From assembly GCF_025917685.1 (NCBI RefSeq), contig NZ_CP089518.1, forward strand, positions 1,985,001-2,049,000: a stretch of 64,000 nucleotides of DNA, written 5' to 3'. Under the pieces are notes generated by a model, which ran no database searches, was not told where the DNA came from, and saw nothing but the letters and a program-made list of their open reading frames with translations. This DNA is from Bacillus cereus (GTDB lineage: Bacteria; Bacillota; Bacilli; Bacillales; Bacillaceae_G). Below are positions 19,235 through 27,284 of the stretch, one piece after another. The translations under genes and the position numbers were made by a program. The stretch's first letter is position 1; each line of letters begins with the position of its first letter.

Positions 19235-20404
19235 ATGAAAAGTCCTAATTTTCAATTAAGTTTACAAACTTCTAATCTAGTTATCGGTTTTATGGTATGG
19301 GTTATCTTATCATCATTAATGCCATATATTAAAGCGGATATTCCATTAACTGCGGGACAAATTTCTATGGTAACAGCAGTACCGGTTATTTTAGGTTCTA
19401 TTCTTCGCATTCCAATTGGTTATTGGACGAATCGTTACGGAGCAAGAAAATTGTTCTTTATTAGTTTTATACTTTTATTATTCCCTGTCTTTTACATTAG
19501 TATTGCCAATTCTATGATGGATTTAATTATTGGTGGATTATTTGTAGGGATCGGTGGTGCTGTATTCTCTGTAGGAGTAACTTCTCTACCGAAATACTTC
19601 CCGAAAGAGAGTCACGGTTTTGTAAATGGTATTTACGGTGTCGGTAACGCCGGAACAGCAATTACTTCATTTTTAGCACCTGTAATTGCGACATCAGTTG
19701 GATGGAGAACGACAGTACAGTGTTATTTAGTTTTACTTGCAGCATTTGCACTTATGAACTTTTTATTAGGCGATCGTAAAGAAAAAAAGGTGAATACACC
19801 ATTAATGGAACAAATAAAAGGTGTATATAAAAATGAAAAACTTTGGTTTTTATGTATCTTTTACTTTTTAACATTCGGATCATTCGTCGCATTTACAGTA
19901 TATTTACCAAACTTTTTAGTGTCTCACTTCGGATTAGAGAAAGTAGATGCAGGCATGCGGACAGCTGGATTCATCGTATTAGCAACAATGATGCGCCCAA
20001 TTGGTGGTTGGCTCGGTGATAAATTTAATCCATTTAAAATATTAATCTTCGTATTTATCGGTTTAACACTGTCTGGTATTGTTTTATCATTTATGCCTAG
20101 TATGAATGTGTATACATTTGGTTGCTTACTAGTTGCATTTTGTGCAGGTATTGGAAATGGAACAATCTTTAAGCTTGTTCCAATGTACTTCTCTGAGCAA
20201 GCAGGGATTGTAAATGGGGTTGTGTCAGCTTTAGGTGGACTAGGAGGGTTCTTCCCACCATTAATTTTAACATTACTATTCCAACTGACAGGTCATTATG
20301 CAATTGGATTTATGGCGTTATCAGAAGTCGCACTTGCTTGTTTAATCATTACAGTGTGGATGTATAGCCAAGAGAAATTGTTAGTGATGTTAAAGAATCA
20401 TTAA
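19235..20404 (+). CDS. narK: Nitrate/nitrite MFS transporter NarK
   Basis: A 389-residue 12-TM major facilitator of the nitrate/nitrite porter family, the usual short form. The signature glycine-rich helices are seen (GGLFVGIGGAVFSVGVTSLPKYFPK near residue 105, and GNGTIFKLVPMYF near 305). It probably imports nitrate and exports nitrite for NarGHI. The ATG follows AGGAGGGAACAGG. No separate promoter is evident, so it probably depends on the moaA promoter. Confidence 0.94.
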   Translation: MKSPNFQLSLQTSNLVIGFMVWVILSSLMPYIKADIPLTAGQISMVTAVPVILGSILRIPIGYWTNRYGARKLFFISFILLLFPVFYISIANSMMDLIIGGLFVGIGGAVFSVGVTSLPKYFPKESHGFVNGIYGVGNAGTAITSFLAPVIATSVGWRTTVQCYLVLLAAFALMNFLLGDRKEKKVNTPLMEQIKGVYKNEKLWFLCIFYFLTFGSFVAFTVYLPNFLVSHFGLEKVDAGMRTAGFIVLATMMRPIGGWLGDKFNPFKILIFVFIGLTLSGIVLSFMPSMNVYTFGCLLVAFCAGIGNGTIFKLVPMYFSEQAGIVNGVVSALGGLGGFFPPLILTLLFQLTGHYAIGFMALSEVALACLIITVWMYSQEKLLVMLKNH

Positions 20405-20410
20405 TAAGGA

Positions 20411-20448
20411 AAAAGAACCGTCCCAAAGTATATTGGGATGGTTCTTTT
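20411..20448 (+). terminator. moa-narK operon terminator
   Basis: 16-bp arms with one G-T pair, ending in TTTT. Confidence 0.85.
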
Positions 20449-20674
20449 AGTAATAGGCTTCAACATGTTTTTATTGCTATCTCAACAAACGCTTGTTTTC
20501 TAAAAGAATGTGCTTTTAAAATGAAAAACAGAAGGTTTATGGAATTTTATGTTAAAATATAGATGTCAGAAGTTATTCAATTAAAGGGCTGGTTAGTTAA
20601 AGGAATCTTAAAATTTTTTCAAAGATCGAACTAATTTTTAGAATGCAAATATTTAATTGGATCGGGGTGCTTAG

Positions 20675-20872
20675 ATGAAAAAACTATATAAGTCCACTAA
20701 GGATAAACAAGTATCAGGTGTATTGGGTGGCTTAAGCGACAAGTATGGAATTGATGTAAGTATCCTTCGCATAGTAACTGCATTATCAGCCTTTTTTACT
20801 AGTGGATTAACAGTGCTAATTTACATAATAGCTGCAATTGTTTTGCCTACAGATAAAGAAATTAAGGGATAA
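20675..20872 (+). CDS. PspC domain protein
   Basis: A 65-residue PspC-domain protein: KKLYKSTKDKQVSGVLGGLSDKYGIDVSILRI followed by one TM segment (about residues 38-58). Gram-positive PspC proteins of this size are thought to take part in envelope stress responses. It stands alone with GGGGTG before the ATG. Confidence 0.8.
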   Translation: MKKLYKSTKDKQVSGVLGGLSDKYGIDVSILRIVTALSAFFTSGLTVLIYIIAAIVLPTDKEIKG

Positions 20873-20934
20873 ATTTATGAACTTAAATCTAATTCCACAC
20901 AATCGGGAACTTTAATGGAACGAGTAGATAAAGG

Positions 20935-21050
20935 CACTCCGCCTCTTACACGTCTAGGGTACTAGAAAGGGGCTTCGATTTTGGTAGTAAGAATCCAACT
21001 GATTTTAGTCAGCTTGCCTCTTTAGGGGTGGGAGTGCATTGCTATCAAGC
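20935..21050 (+). mobile_element. Possible right-end relic of an IS200/IS605-type element
   Basis: A stretch with no intact frame containing GTAAGAATCCAACTGATTTTAGTCAG near 20985, whose CTGA-TTTTAG-TCAG hairpin resembles the subterminal right-end hairpin typical of IS200/IS605 elements. The match is from memory of the family, and no tnpB frame remains. Confidence 0.25.
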
Positions 21051-21271
21051 TAAGGTAACAAGGAAACAGTAAGAATTAGAATCAAAATAAGCTTAGATAA
21101 CAGCTCTACTTGTCGATGACCTTCATTCTGTTCTGCACTACCGACAGCATTTGATGATTGTTTCTCTAGTCGAGAACTCAGTTTTTTGTCTATTGAAAGT
21201 TTCCAAAGTAAAAGCAACAGTACGATTGTTATAAGACTGAAATGAACAAACGAAAAATCCTCATAAAACAT
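21050..21271 (-). CDS. Doubtful small two-TM protein
   Basis: A 73-codon frame with hydrophobic segments at residues 10-25 and 58-71 and a charged middle. There is no ribosome binding site before the ATG at 21271, and its 3' end runs into the element relic. It may be a decayed gene. Confidence 0.25.
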   Translation of the reverse strand: MFYEDFSFVHFSLITIVLLLLLWKLSIDKKLSSRLEKQSSNAVGSAEQNEGHRQVELLSKLILILILTVSLLP

Positions 21272-21636
21272 TCGGAATATATCGAGAACGAAAATAATAA
21301 CTTTTGAATTAAACGATGACTATTAATCGCTAACGAATCGATAAATAGTCGCTCCTTTCTAAAAACTATATATTAATCTATATAAAAAATATATCAATAG
21401 ATTGAGATGTTCCGAAATTTAAAAACATAGGACGGTATCTATAACAAGAAAAAACTTCATATTTTTTAGGGCCAGATTTTTGGGTAAGGCTAATGGATAT
21501 TGTGAAAAAGTACACTTAAAATAAAGAATACAGTTTAGGTCGATAAGATAAAATTATGAATTTGTATAAATAATCCATAATTTTCTTTATAAGTCATATT
21601 TGATATGTTAAAGAAAAGAGAGGGGAGGGAAATGAA
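21272..21636. other. AT-rich intergenic stretch
   Basis: No coding frame or clear hairpin. It must hold the promoter of the broken amidohydrolase gene, but I cannot place it. Confidence 0.4.
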
Positions 21637-22404
21637 ATGAGAATTTTTGATGCACATTTTCATATTATTGATTATAATTTTCCGATTATTGAGAACTAAG
21701 GATATTTTCCACCCAACTTTGTTGTAGAAGATTATCAGAATGAAACTCCTGATTTGAATGTAATTGGTGGAGTAATTGTATCTGGTTCTTTCCAAGGATT
21801 TGACCAAGAATATTTATTAAAGGCAATAAAACAATTGGGTTCAACATTTTGTGGCGTAACACAATTACCTTTTACAGTGACGGACGAAGAAATACTAAAT
21901 TTAAATGAAAATGGGATAAAAGCATTACGTTTTAATATTAAAAGAGGTGGTTCAGAAGATTTATCGAAGCTGGATTACTTTGCTAGAAGAGTTCATGATT
22001 TAGTAGGATGGCATAGTGAGCTTTATATTGATGCAATAGAGTTGCCCGAAATTGCATCCACTATAGAAAAGTTACCAGCTATATCAATTGACCATTTAGG
22101 GTTATCAGAAGAAGGTTTAGCACATTTATTAAAACTAGTTGATAAAGGGGTACATGTGAAAGCTACTGGTTTTGGTCGTGTCGAATTAGATGTTGAGAAT
22201 GCCTTAAAGTCGATTTATGAAGTTAACCCAGATGCACTTATGTTTGGAACAGATTTACCATCTACCAGAGCAAAAAGACCTTTTGAGTATGGAGATATCA
22301 AATTGATTCAACAGCTATTTGATGAACAAGCTACCGATAACATCCTGTATACGAATGCTTTTAAATGGTATTTTTGGTACCGTCAGGGGCTACATTTGAA
22401 TTAA
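21637..22404 (+). pseudogene. Amidohydrolase-2 family gene with an in-frame stop
   Basis: Read from the ATG at 21637 (behind GAGGGGAGGG) the frame begins MRIFDAHFHIIDYNFP, with the N-terminal HxH metal motif of TIM-barrel amidohydrolases. It hits TAA at codon 21 (21697-21699) and then continues in the same frame without another stop to 22404. The rest has the family's barrel features (SIDHLGLS, MFGTDLPSTRAKRPFEYGD with the metal Asp). The stop is one base from CAA (Gln). Restarting at the ATG at 21754 would lose the HxH motif, so the product is probably inactive. Full length would be 255 residues. Confidence 0.85.
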
Positions 22405-22465
22405 ATGTGTCCATATTTAGTAAAGAGTTTAATCCAACTATAATATATTTAGAATGAGGTTTTAA

Positions 22466-23383
22466 ATGTTTGTTTTTATTATATTAGACGTAATATTACC
22501 AATATTAATATTGATGCTAATTGGTGCAATCTTACAAAGAAAGTTCCAATTTAACTTGAAGCAGCTTTCTACACTTATTACTTATTGCTTGATGCCAGCG
22601 GCTGTATTTGTGAATATATATGATATTAGTATAGAGACAGGTTTGTTGCTCCAGATAATATACTATTTAATGCTTTATAGTCTGAGTCTGATCATAGTAA
22701 GTCATTTCATTTCAAAAACATTAAAGTTAGAAAAAGGAGAAAGTGCAGCTCTAAAAAATAGCATTTCGTTAATGAATTCCGGTAATTATGGGTTACCAGT
22801 AAGTCAATTGATTTTCAGTCACAATCCAGTGGGGGTTTCCATTCAGATTTTTATTATGATTTTCCAGAATCTTTTAACTTATTCATATGGGATATATAAT
22901 TTACTATCAGCAACAAAAACAATCGGAGGTATTATTCAATCATTTCTAAGACTGCCTGTATTTCATGCGCTCGTATTAGGGGTTCTCTTTCAATCTTTTA
23001 AAATTCAAATACCTAATTCTATCTTGCTACCTCTTAATCAGCTTGCGAATGGTTTTGTTGCAATAGCACTCATATTGCTAGGGGCACAATTATCCAACAT
23101 TAAGCTTAATTTTTTCCATCGAGTCATAACATGGGCTTTAATTGGAAGGTTACTGATGGGACCATTATTAGCACTTGCCATGATATACCTACTAAACATT
23201 AATGGTATTGTTGCACAATCATTATTGATTGCAAGTTCTTTTCCTACTTCAAGAAATACATCAACCATTGCTATGGAGTATCAAATAGAGCCTGAATTAC
23301 ATGCACAAATCGTTTTATTTTCAACACTTTTAAGCATTATTACAGTAACTGTCGTTATTTATTTGTCATATATTTTGTTTTGA
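22466..23383 (+). CDS. AEC-family (auxin efflux carrier-like) transporter
   Basis: A 305-residue protein with about ten TM segments and the AEC-type N-terminal helix FIILDVILPILILMLIGAILQRK. The NSGNYGLPVSQLIF segment near residue 110 carries the family's Asn-Gly-Pro motif. Members export small organic acids; the substrate here is unknown. It follows the broken amidohydrolase by 61 nt and could share its transcript. Confidence 0.85.
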   Translation: MFVFIILDVILPILILMLIGAILQRKFQFNLKQLSTLITYCLMPAAVFVNIYDISIETGLLLQIIYYLMLYSLSLIIVSHFISKTLKLEKGESAALKNSISLMNSGNYGLPVSQLIFSHNPVGVSIQIFIMIFQNLLTYSYGIYNLLSATKTIGGIIQSFLRLPVFHALVLGVLFQSFKIQIPNSILLPLNQLANGFVAIALILLGAQLSNIKLNFFHRVITWALIGRLLMGPLLALAMIYLLNINGIVAQSLLIASSFPTSRNTSTIAMEYQIEPELHAQIVLFSTLLSIITVTVVIYLSYILF

Positions 23384-23730
23384 ATATACGTGCAAAAGCG
23401 AATAGATTTGAGGCGGTAAATGATGGACGGAAATCCCATCGATATGAGAAGAAAACAGTCTTAGATATATTGGGTGTCGTTTACAATTGTACCATGTCTG
23501 ATAATCAAGCAGCTTAATTCAAAAAAAGGAAACTCATTAGGGGCTATTTCGTATGCAAATCTTTAAAGCATCTACATATAGACTTGCGAAAAAAGACACA
23601 ATCTCGCTTATAATTGACGTTACATAAGCTTAGGTTGATAGCGATGGGGGGAGTGTCAAGTAAGAATTTTATCTTTATTGATTTCATGCGGTTTTTCCAT
23701 ATAATTGTAACTAAGGGGGATGATTCCAAG
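23384..23730. other. Intergenic stretch without a clear gene
   Basis: No frame with a ribosome site. Upstream in-frame codons of the next gene reach back to 23614 but lack any initiation signal. Confidence 0.4.
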
Positions 23731-24108
23731 TTGAGTGAAAAGAATATCAGCACAACAGTTTCAGGAAATATAATTGTTACCCATCTAGTTGGCAATATAA
23801 AAACAGATGATGTGTATGAATGGTTTAATGGTTTCGAGCAGGTTTGTCAGCAATTCATTTCCGAAGGGCGGAAATACAAATTGTTGGTAGATAGAAAAGG
23901 ATACACGCCAAATCATTTTTCTGTTCAAAAAGTATGGAAAGAGAAGTTCTTCAATGAAACCATTTTGAATCACAGTAAGGCAATTGCATTTCTCCTTGAA
24001 GAGGGAGAGATAATGAATTTTTTACAACAATCTAATACGAAAGAATCTGTGAGATTTTTTGATGATTATGAACATGCGCTAATTTGGTTGAATGAATATC
24101 CAATATAA
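23731..24108 (+). CDS. STAS/SEC14-like (SpoIIAA-like) small protein
   Basis: A 125-residue soluble protein. The alternation of strands and helices, and the segments GRKYKLLVDRKGYTPNHF and SVRFFDDYEHALIWLNEY at the C-terminus, resemble SpoIIAA/SEC14-like bacterial proteins. I chose TTG at 23731, preceded by AAGGGGGATG; the frame is open further upstream, but without a ribosome site. Function unknown. Confidence 0.6.
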   Translation: MSEKNISTTVSGNIIVTHLVGNIKTDDVYEWFNGFEQVCQQFISEGRKYKLLVDRKGYTPNHFSVQKVWKEKFFNETILNHSKAIAFLLEEGEIMNFLQQSNTKESVRFFDDYEHALIWLNEYPI

Positions 24109-24122
24109 AACCTGTATTGAAG

Positions 24123-24148
24123 CAGTTGCTCTCAAGCAACTGTTTTTT
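24123..24148 (+). terminator. Intrinsic terminator
   Basis: CAGTTGC / GCAACTG, 6-nt loop, then six T. Confidence 0.75.
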
Positions 24149-24234
24149 ATGTCCGTAATTGTTGCCGTTATTTTTCTTCACAGATTCTTGTCCAATTGTT
24201 TGTCTGAGCTTAAAAAACGAAACTAAAGCAAAAA

Positions 24235-24263
24235 GAACAAACGCCTCTAAAAAACGTTTGTTC
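24235..24263 (-). terminator. nas-sir operon terminator
   Basis: GAACAAACG / CGTTTGTTC arms with an 11-nt loop. On the minus strand a T-run follows, just past sirC. Confidence 0.7.
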
Positions 24264-24295
24264 AAAGTTAATTACTATTTTAGCTGAGTGATAGA

Positions 24296-24769
24296 TTACA
24301 ATTTGCGAGTATGAGAAAATTTTTTTATAAGTTTAGGAAATATAGATGTTAATTCTTGCTTCATACGCTTCGTAAACGATGGATCCTTACCTGAAGTTGA
24401 AATAGTAACAACATATTCATCATTTCGAATGACGCCAGGTGTGTGAAAAGATGATGCTGTACCATCACTTACAACGTTAACCCACTGGAAATCATGAGCG
24501 GCCTGTTTGACCATCATATTTACAGCATGTTGATTTGTAGCTGCATAAATAAGGTGGGCATCTTTAATATCATCATTACTAAAAGCTTTTTGCTTCCAAG
24601 TAATATAAGGAAGTTCCTTCATTTCCTCACAAATATCTGGGCTAACAACAGTGACAAAAGCGCCTGTATCCTTTAATCCAGACGCTTTTCGATATGCAAT
24701 TTTACCTCCACCAATGATAACGACCAATTTTTTATTTAGATTAAGCATAAGAGGGTACATGTTATACAT
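24296..24769 (-). CDS. sirC: Precorrin-2 dehydrogenase
   Basis: A 157-residue NAD-dependent dehydrogenase (Rossmann motif VVIIGGGKIAYRKASGL near residue 17) converting precorrin-2 to sirohydrochlorin. It is the short Bacillus form lacking the ferrochelatase-like C-terminal domain of Met8p. ATG at 24769 (MYNMYPL) lies nine bases after GGAGG, inside the end of sirB. Last gene of the nas-sir operon. Confidence 0.9.
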   Translation of the reverse strand: MYNMYPLMLNLNKKLVVIIGGGKIAYRKASGLKDTGAFVTVVSPDICEEMKELPYITWKQKAFSNDDIKDAHLIYAATNQHAVNMMVKQAAHDFQWVNVVSDGTASSFHTPGVIRNDEYVVTISTSGKDPSFTKRMKQELTSIFPKLIKKFSHTRKL

Positions 24770-25472
24770 ACACACATTCCTCCATTCGTTCTAATAATGT
24801 TAATTTCATATACGTATCAAACTGAAGACAGTTACAAGCTGTAACGTGATTGTATTTTTTTGCATGCAATTTAATTTTTTGAAGTAATAATCCGGTAAAG
24901 AGGAGGTACGGCATGACATATACATGGGACGCAGTCGATGTTATAGCCTTGAGCTCAGCAGTAAAAGAGGGAGTTCCTTTCGTTAAAAAAGAACAGGATA
25001 TTGGCATACCGAGTTTTTGTTCGACAGCTGCTCCGATTTGTTGTAATTCATGTATCGGCTGAGGGTCACTGCTACCTCGTCCTACGAGTAAAATACTACT
25101 ACCTTGCAGTGGCATAGCTTCACGTATTCTTTTCACTACAAGTTCAACCATATGCGGATGCGTACTAAGAGGTGGTACAACTGAAAATGTTATATGTGGA
25201 TATTGCTTTTGCATTTTCTCTATCTCAAAAGGAATATCACGTTTAAAGTGAGCTGCTGCAAATAATAAAACAGGTACAATCATTATTTCAGTTGCTCCCT
25301 CTAGTAGTGTTTCTGTAACTGCATCCGAAATGGTAGGTATCGTTAGTTCTAGAAAAGCAATTTTTTGAATTCTTTCGTTACGTTCTTTCATAACAGATTG
25401 AATAAAGTGAATGAATTGTTCGTTACCTTCTTGTAGCCGGCTCCCGTGTCCAACATATACAATTCCTTTCAT
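24762..25472 (-). CDS. sirB: Sirohydrochlorin ferrochelatase (CbiX/SirB)
   Basis: A 236-residue class II chelatase. The catalytic HGSR is at residues 9-12 and a second His at AAAHFKRDIP near 80, with a second CbiX-like half containing LLVGRGSSDPQ near 128. It inserts Fe2+ into sirohydrochlorin to give sirohaem. It overlaps nasF by 4 nt upstream and sirC downstream. Confidence 0.92.
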   Translation of the reverse strand: MKGIVYVGHGSRLQEGNEQFIHFIQSVMKERNERIQKIAFLELTIPTISDAVTETLLEGATEIMIVPVLLFAAAHFKRDIPFEIEKMQKQYPHITFSVVPPLSTHPHMVELVVKRIREAMPLQGSSILLVGRGSSDPQPIHELQQIGAAVEQKLGMPISCSFLTKGTPSFTAELKAITSTASHVYVMPYLLFTGLLLQKIKLHAKKYNHVTACNCLQFDTYMKLTLLERMEECVYV

Positions 25473-26893
25473 TGTCTCACCATGTCTTTCTTTATAAGAG
25501 TTTCTTGTAATTGATGGTCTACGTTATGAAACCCGACTTTATTTGCATAGTGTAAAGTTGGAACATCGGTATACGAGAATGGAAGAGTAAGAATATCGAT
25601 AAAGCCAAGGCGTTTTATTTCTGCTAGAAACGTATCAATAGAAGCACGACCTTCAAATACAATACTATCCCATGAGAATTCAGAAAGCATACGGGAATGA
25701 ATTTCATCGAAACGATAATCAATTGTATACTCATGAGTCATAATATAAGATCCAGCACCGATTTTTTCTTGAATGAAAGCAATTCGATTAATATTTCTGC
25801 CTAAATAAATAGTTGTATCGGAAGAGAACGTTGCTTGTTTACTTAACAATCCATATTGCATAAGCTTTTCTTGAACAGAAAGGCTCATATATTGAAGTTC
25901 CGCTTGTAAGGATCGAATATCTTTATGGTTTTTACTGCATGATTGCATCAAAATTTCTACACTTTCAGCCGAACAAAATACAAGGCGATCAACGTTAAAA
26001 ACTTCATTGATTTGTTCAGAGGTTAAAGTGTATTCTTTCTTTTTGAAAGTTGGAATTTGATATATTTCTGCACCGGACTCTTGTAACATTTGCTTTATTG
26101 CGCTTTTTTTATTTGTTGCAGATGCAAGTAAAACTTTCTTGCCATGCAATGGTTTACGTTCTTTCCAAGCGATTTGATTCCGTAAAGTAACAACATCACC
26201 AACAATTGTCATGGAAGGGTTAGAAATATTTTCGTTTTTGACGATAGGGACAATGGTGGAAAGTGTCCCTGTGACTACACGCTGTTTACCAGTTGTACCC
26301 CATTCAATGACTGCTACTGGCGTATCTTCTTTTTTTCCTGCGTGTAGTAAGTTTTCACAAATTGTAGGTAAGTTTTTTATACCCATGTAGTAGGCAATCG
26401 TGTCGCTATTGTGAGATGAATTATATTTTCCATGATCGGTTAAAGGACCTTTTGCATGTCCGGTTAATAAAGTGACACTATTACTGTAGTCACGGTGGGT
26501 GAGGGGGATACCTGCATAGATACTAGCGGCGATGCTAGATGTAATACCTGGTACAATTTCATATGGAATATTTGCTGCTGCTAAAGTTTCTGCTTCTTCA
26601 CCAACACGGCCAAAAATAGATGGATCTCCGCCTTTTAAGCGGACTACGATTTTTCCTTCTTTTGCAAATTGAAGGAGGTGTGCGTTAATCATTTCTTGAC
26701 GCATAGTATGATTGTTTGGCATTTTTCCGCAATAAATAAGTTCACATGTTTCTTTTGTATAATTAAGAAAGGAAGGGTTTAATAAGCGGTCATATAAGAC
26801 GATATCTGCACGATTTAAGCACTCTATTGCTTTTTTTGTAATAAGCCCTTCATCACCTGGTCCTGCACCAACTAAATATACATATCCGTTCAT
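25469..26893 (-). CDS. nasF: Uroporphyrinogen-III C-methyltransferase with HemD-like tail
   Basis: 474 residues. Residues 1-245 are a SUMT domain (VYLVGAGPGDEGLITKKA, VVRLKGGDPSIFGR, VPGITSS) making precorrin-2. Residues 255-474 resemble uroporphyrinogen-III synthase but are weakly conserved, as in the ~480-residue B. subtilis NasF. ATG at 26893 follows CGAGGTGCG; further upstream codons lack a site. It supplies sirohaem to NasD. Confidence 0.92.
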   Translation of the reverse strand: MNGYVYLVGAGPGDEGLITKKAIECLNRADIVLYDRLLNPSFLNYTKETCELIYCGKMPNNHTMRQEMINAHLLQFAKEGKIVVRLKGGDPSIFGRVGEEAETLAAANIPYEIVPGITSSIAASIYAGIPLTHRDYSNSVTLLTGHAKGPLTDHGKYNSSHNSDTIAYYMGIKNLPTICENLLHAGKKEDTPVAVIEWGTTGKQRVVTGTLSTIVPIVKNENISNPSMTIVGDVVTLRNQIAWKERKPLHGKKVLLASATNKKSAIKQMLQESGAEIYQIPTFKKKEYTLTSEQINEVFNVDRLVFCSAESVEILMQSCSKNHKDIRSLQAELQYMSLSVQEKLMQYGLLSKQATFSSDTTIYLGRNINRIAFIQEKIGAGSYIMTHEYTIDYRFDEIHSRMLSEFSWDSIVFEGRASIDTFLAEIKRLGFIDILTLPFSYTDVPTLHYANKVGFHNVDHQLQETLIKKDMVRQ

Positions 26894-26918
26894 ATTCGCA
26901 CCTCGTCTATTTTTATTT

Positions 26919-26946
26919 AAAAGGAAGCCAGGGGAAGCTTCCTTTT
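26919..26946 (-). terminator. Intercistronic hairpin between nasE and nasF
   Basis: 10-bp arms AAAAGGAAGC / GCTTCCTTTT with a short T stretch on the minus strand. Probably a partial terminator lowering expression of nasF-sirBC relative to nasDE. Confidence 0.55.
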
Positions 26947-26951
26947 GTAAA

Positions 26952-27269
26952 TTACATGTATATATAAATATCCCCGTCAATAACTTCTACTTCATACGTT
27001 TGAATACAACCGTCATCAGGTTTTTGAACTTCACCTGTTATTAATGAAATTTTCCAATCATGTAGTGGACAAAAGACGAATTCTCCAGATACAATGCCTT
27101 CTGCTAACGGTCCGTTTTTATGAGGACAACGATTTTCTACAGCTCGAATATCGCCATTTGAAAGGCGGAATAAGGCGATAGACATACCTTGCATTTGTAC
27201 CTCTTTACCGATTTGAATAGGAAGATCTTCTGCCCGCATAACTTTTATTTTTTCTTTCGTTTGTAACAT
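26952..27269 (-). CDS. nasE: Nitrite reductase (NADH) small subunit
   Basis: A 105-residue Rieske-type subunit: CPHKNGPLAEG near residue 46 and CPLHDWKI near 65 give the Cys-His/Cys-His ligands for [2Fe-2S]. ATG at 27269 lies 11 nt after AAGGAG; a GTG three codons earlier overlaps that site. It follows nasD closely and pairs with it. Confidence 0.93.
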   Translation of the reverse strand: MLQTKEKIKVMRAEDLPIQIGKEVQMQGMSIALFRLSNGDIRAVENRCPHKNGPLAEGIVSGEFVFCPLHDWKISLITGEVQKPDDGCIQTYEVEVIDGDIYIYM

Positions 27270-27284
27270 ATGGATCACAGCTCC

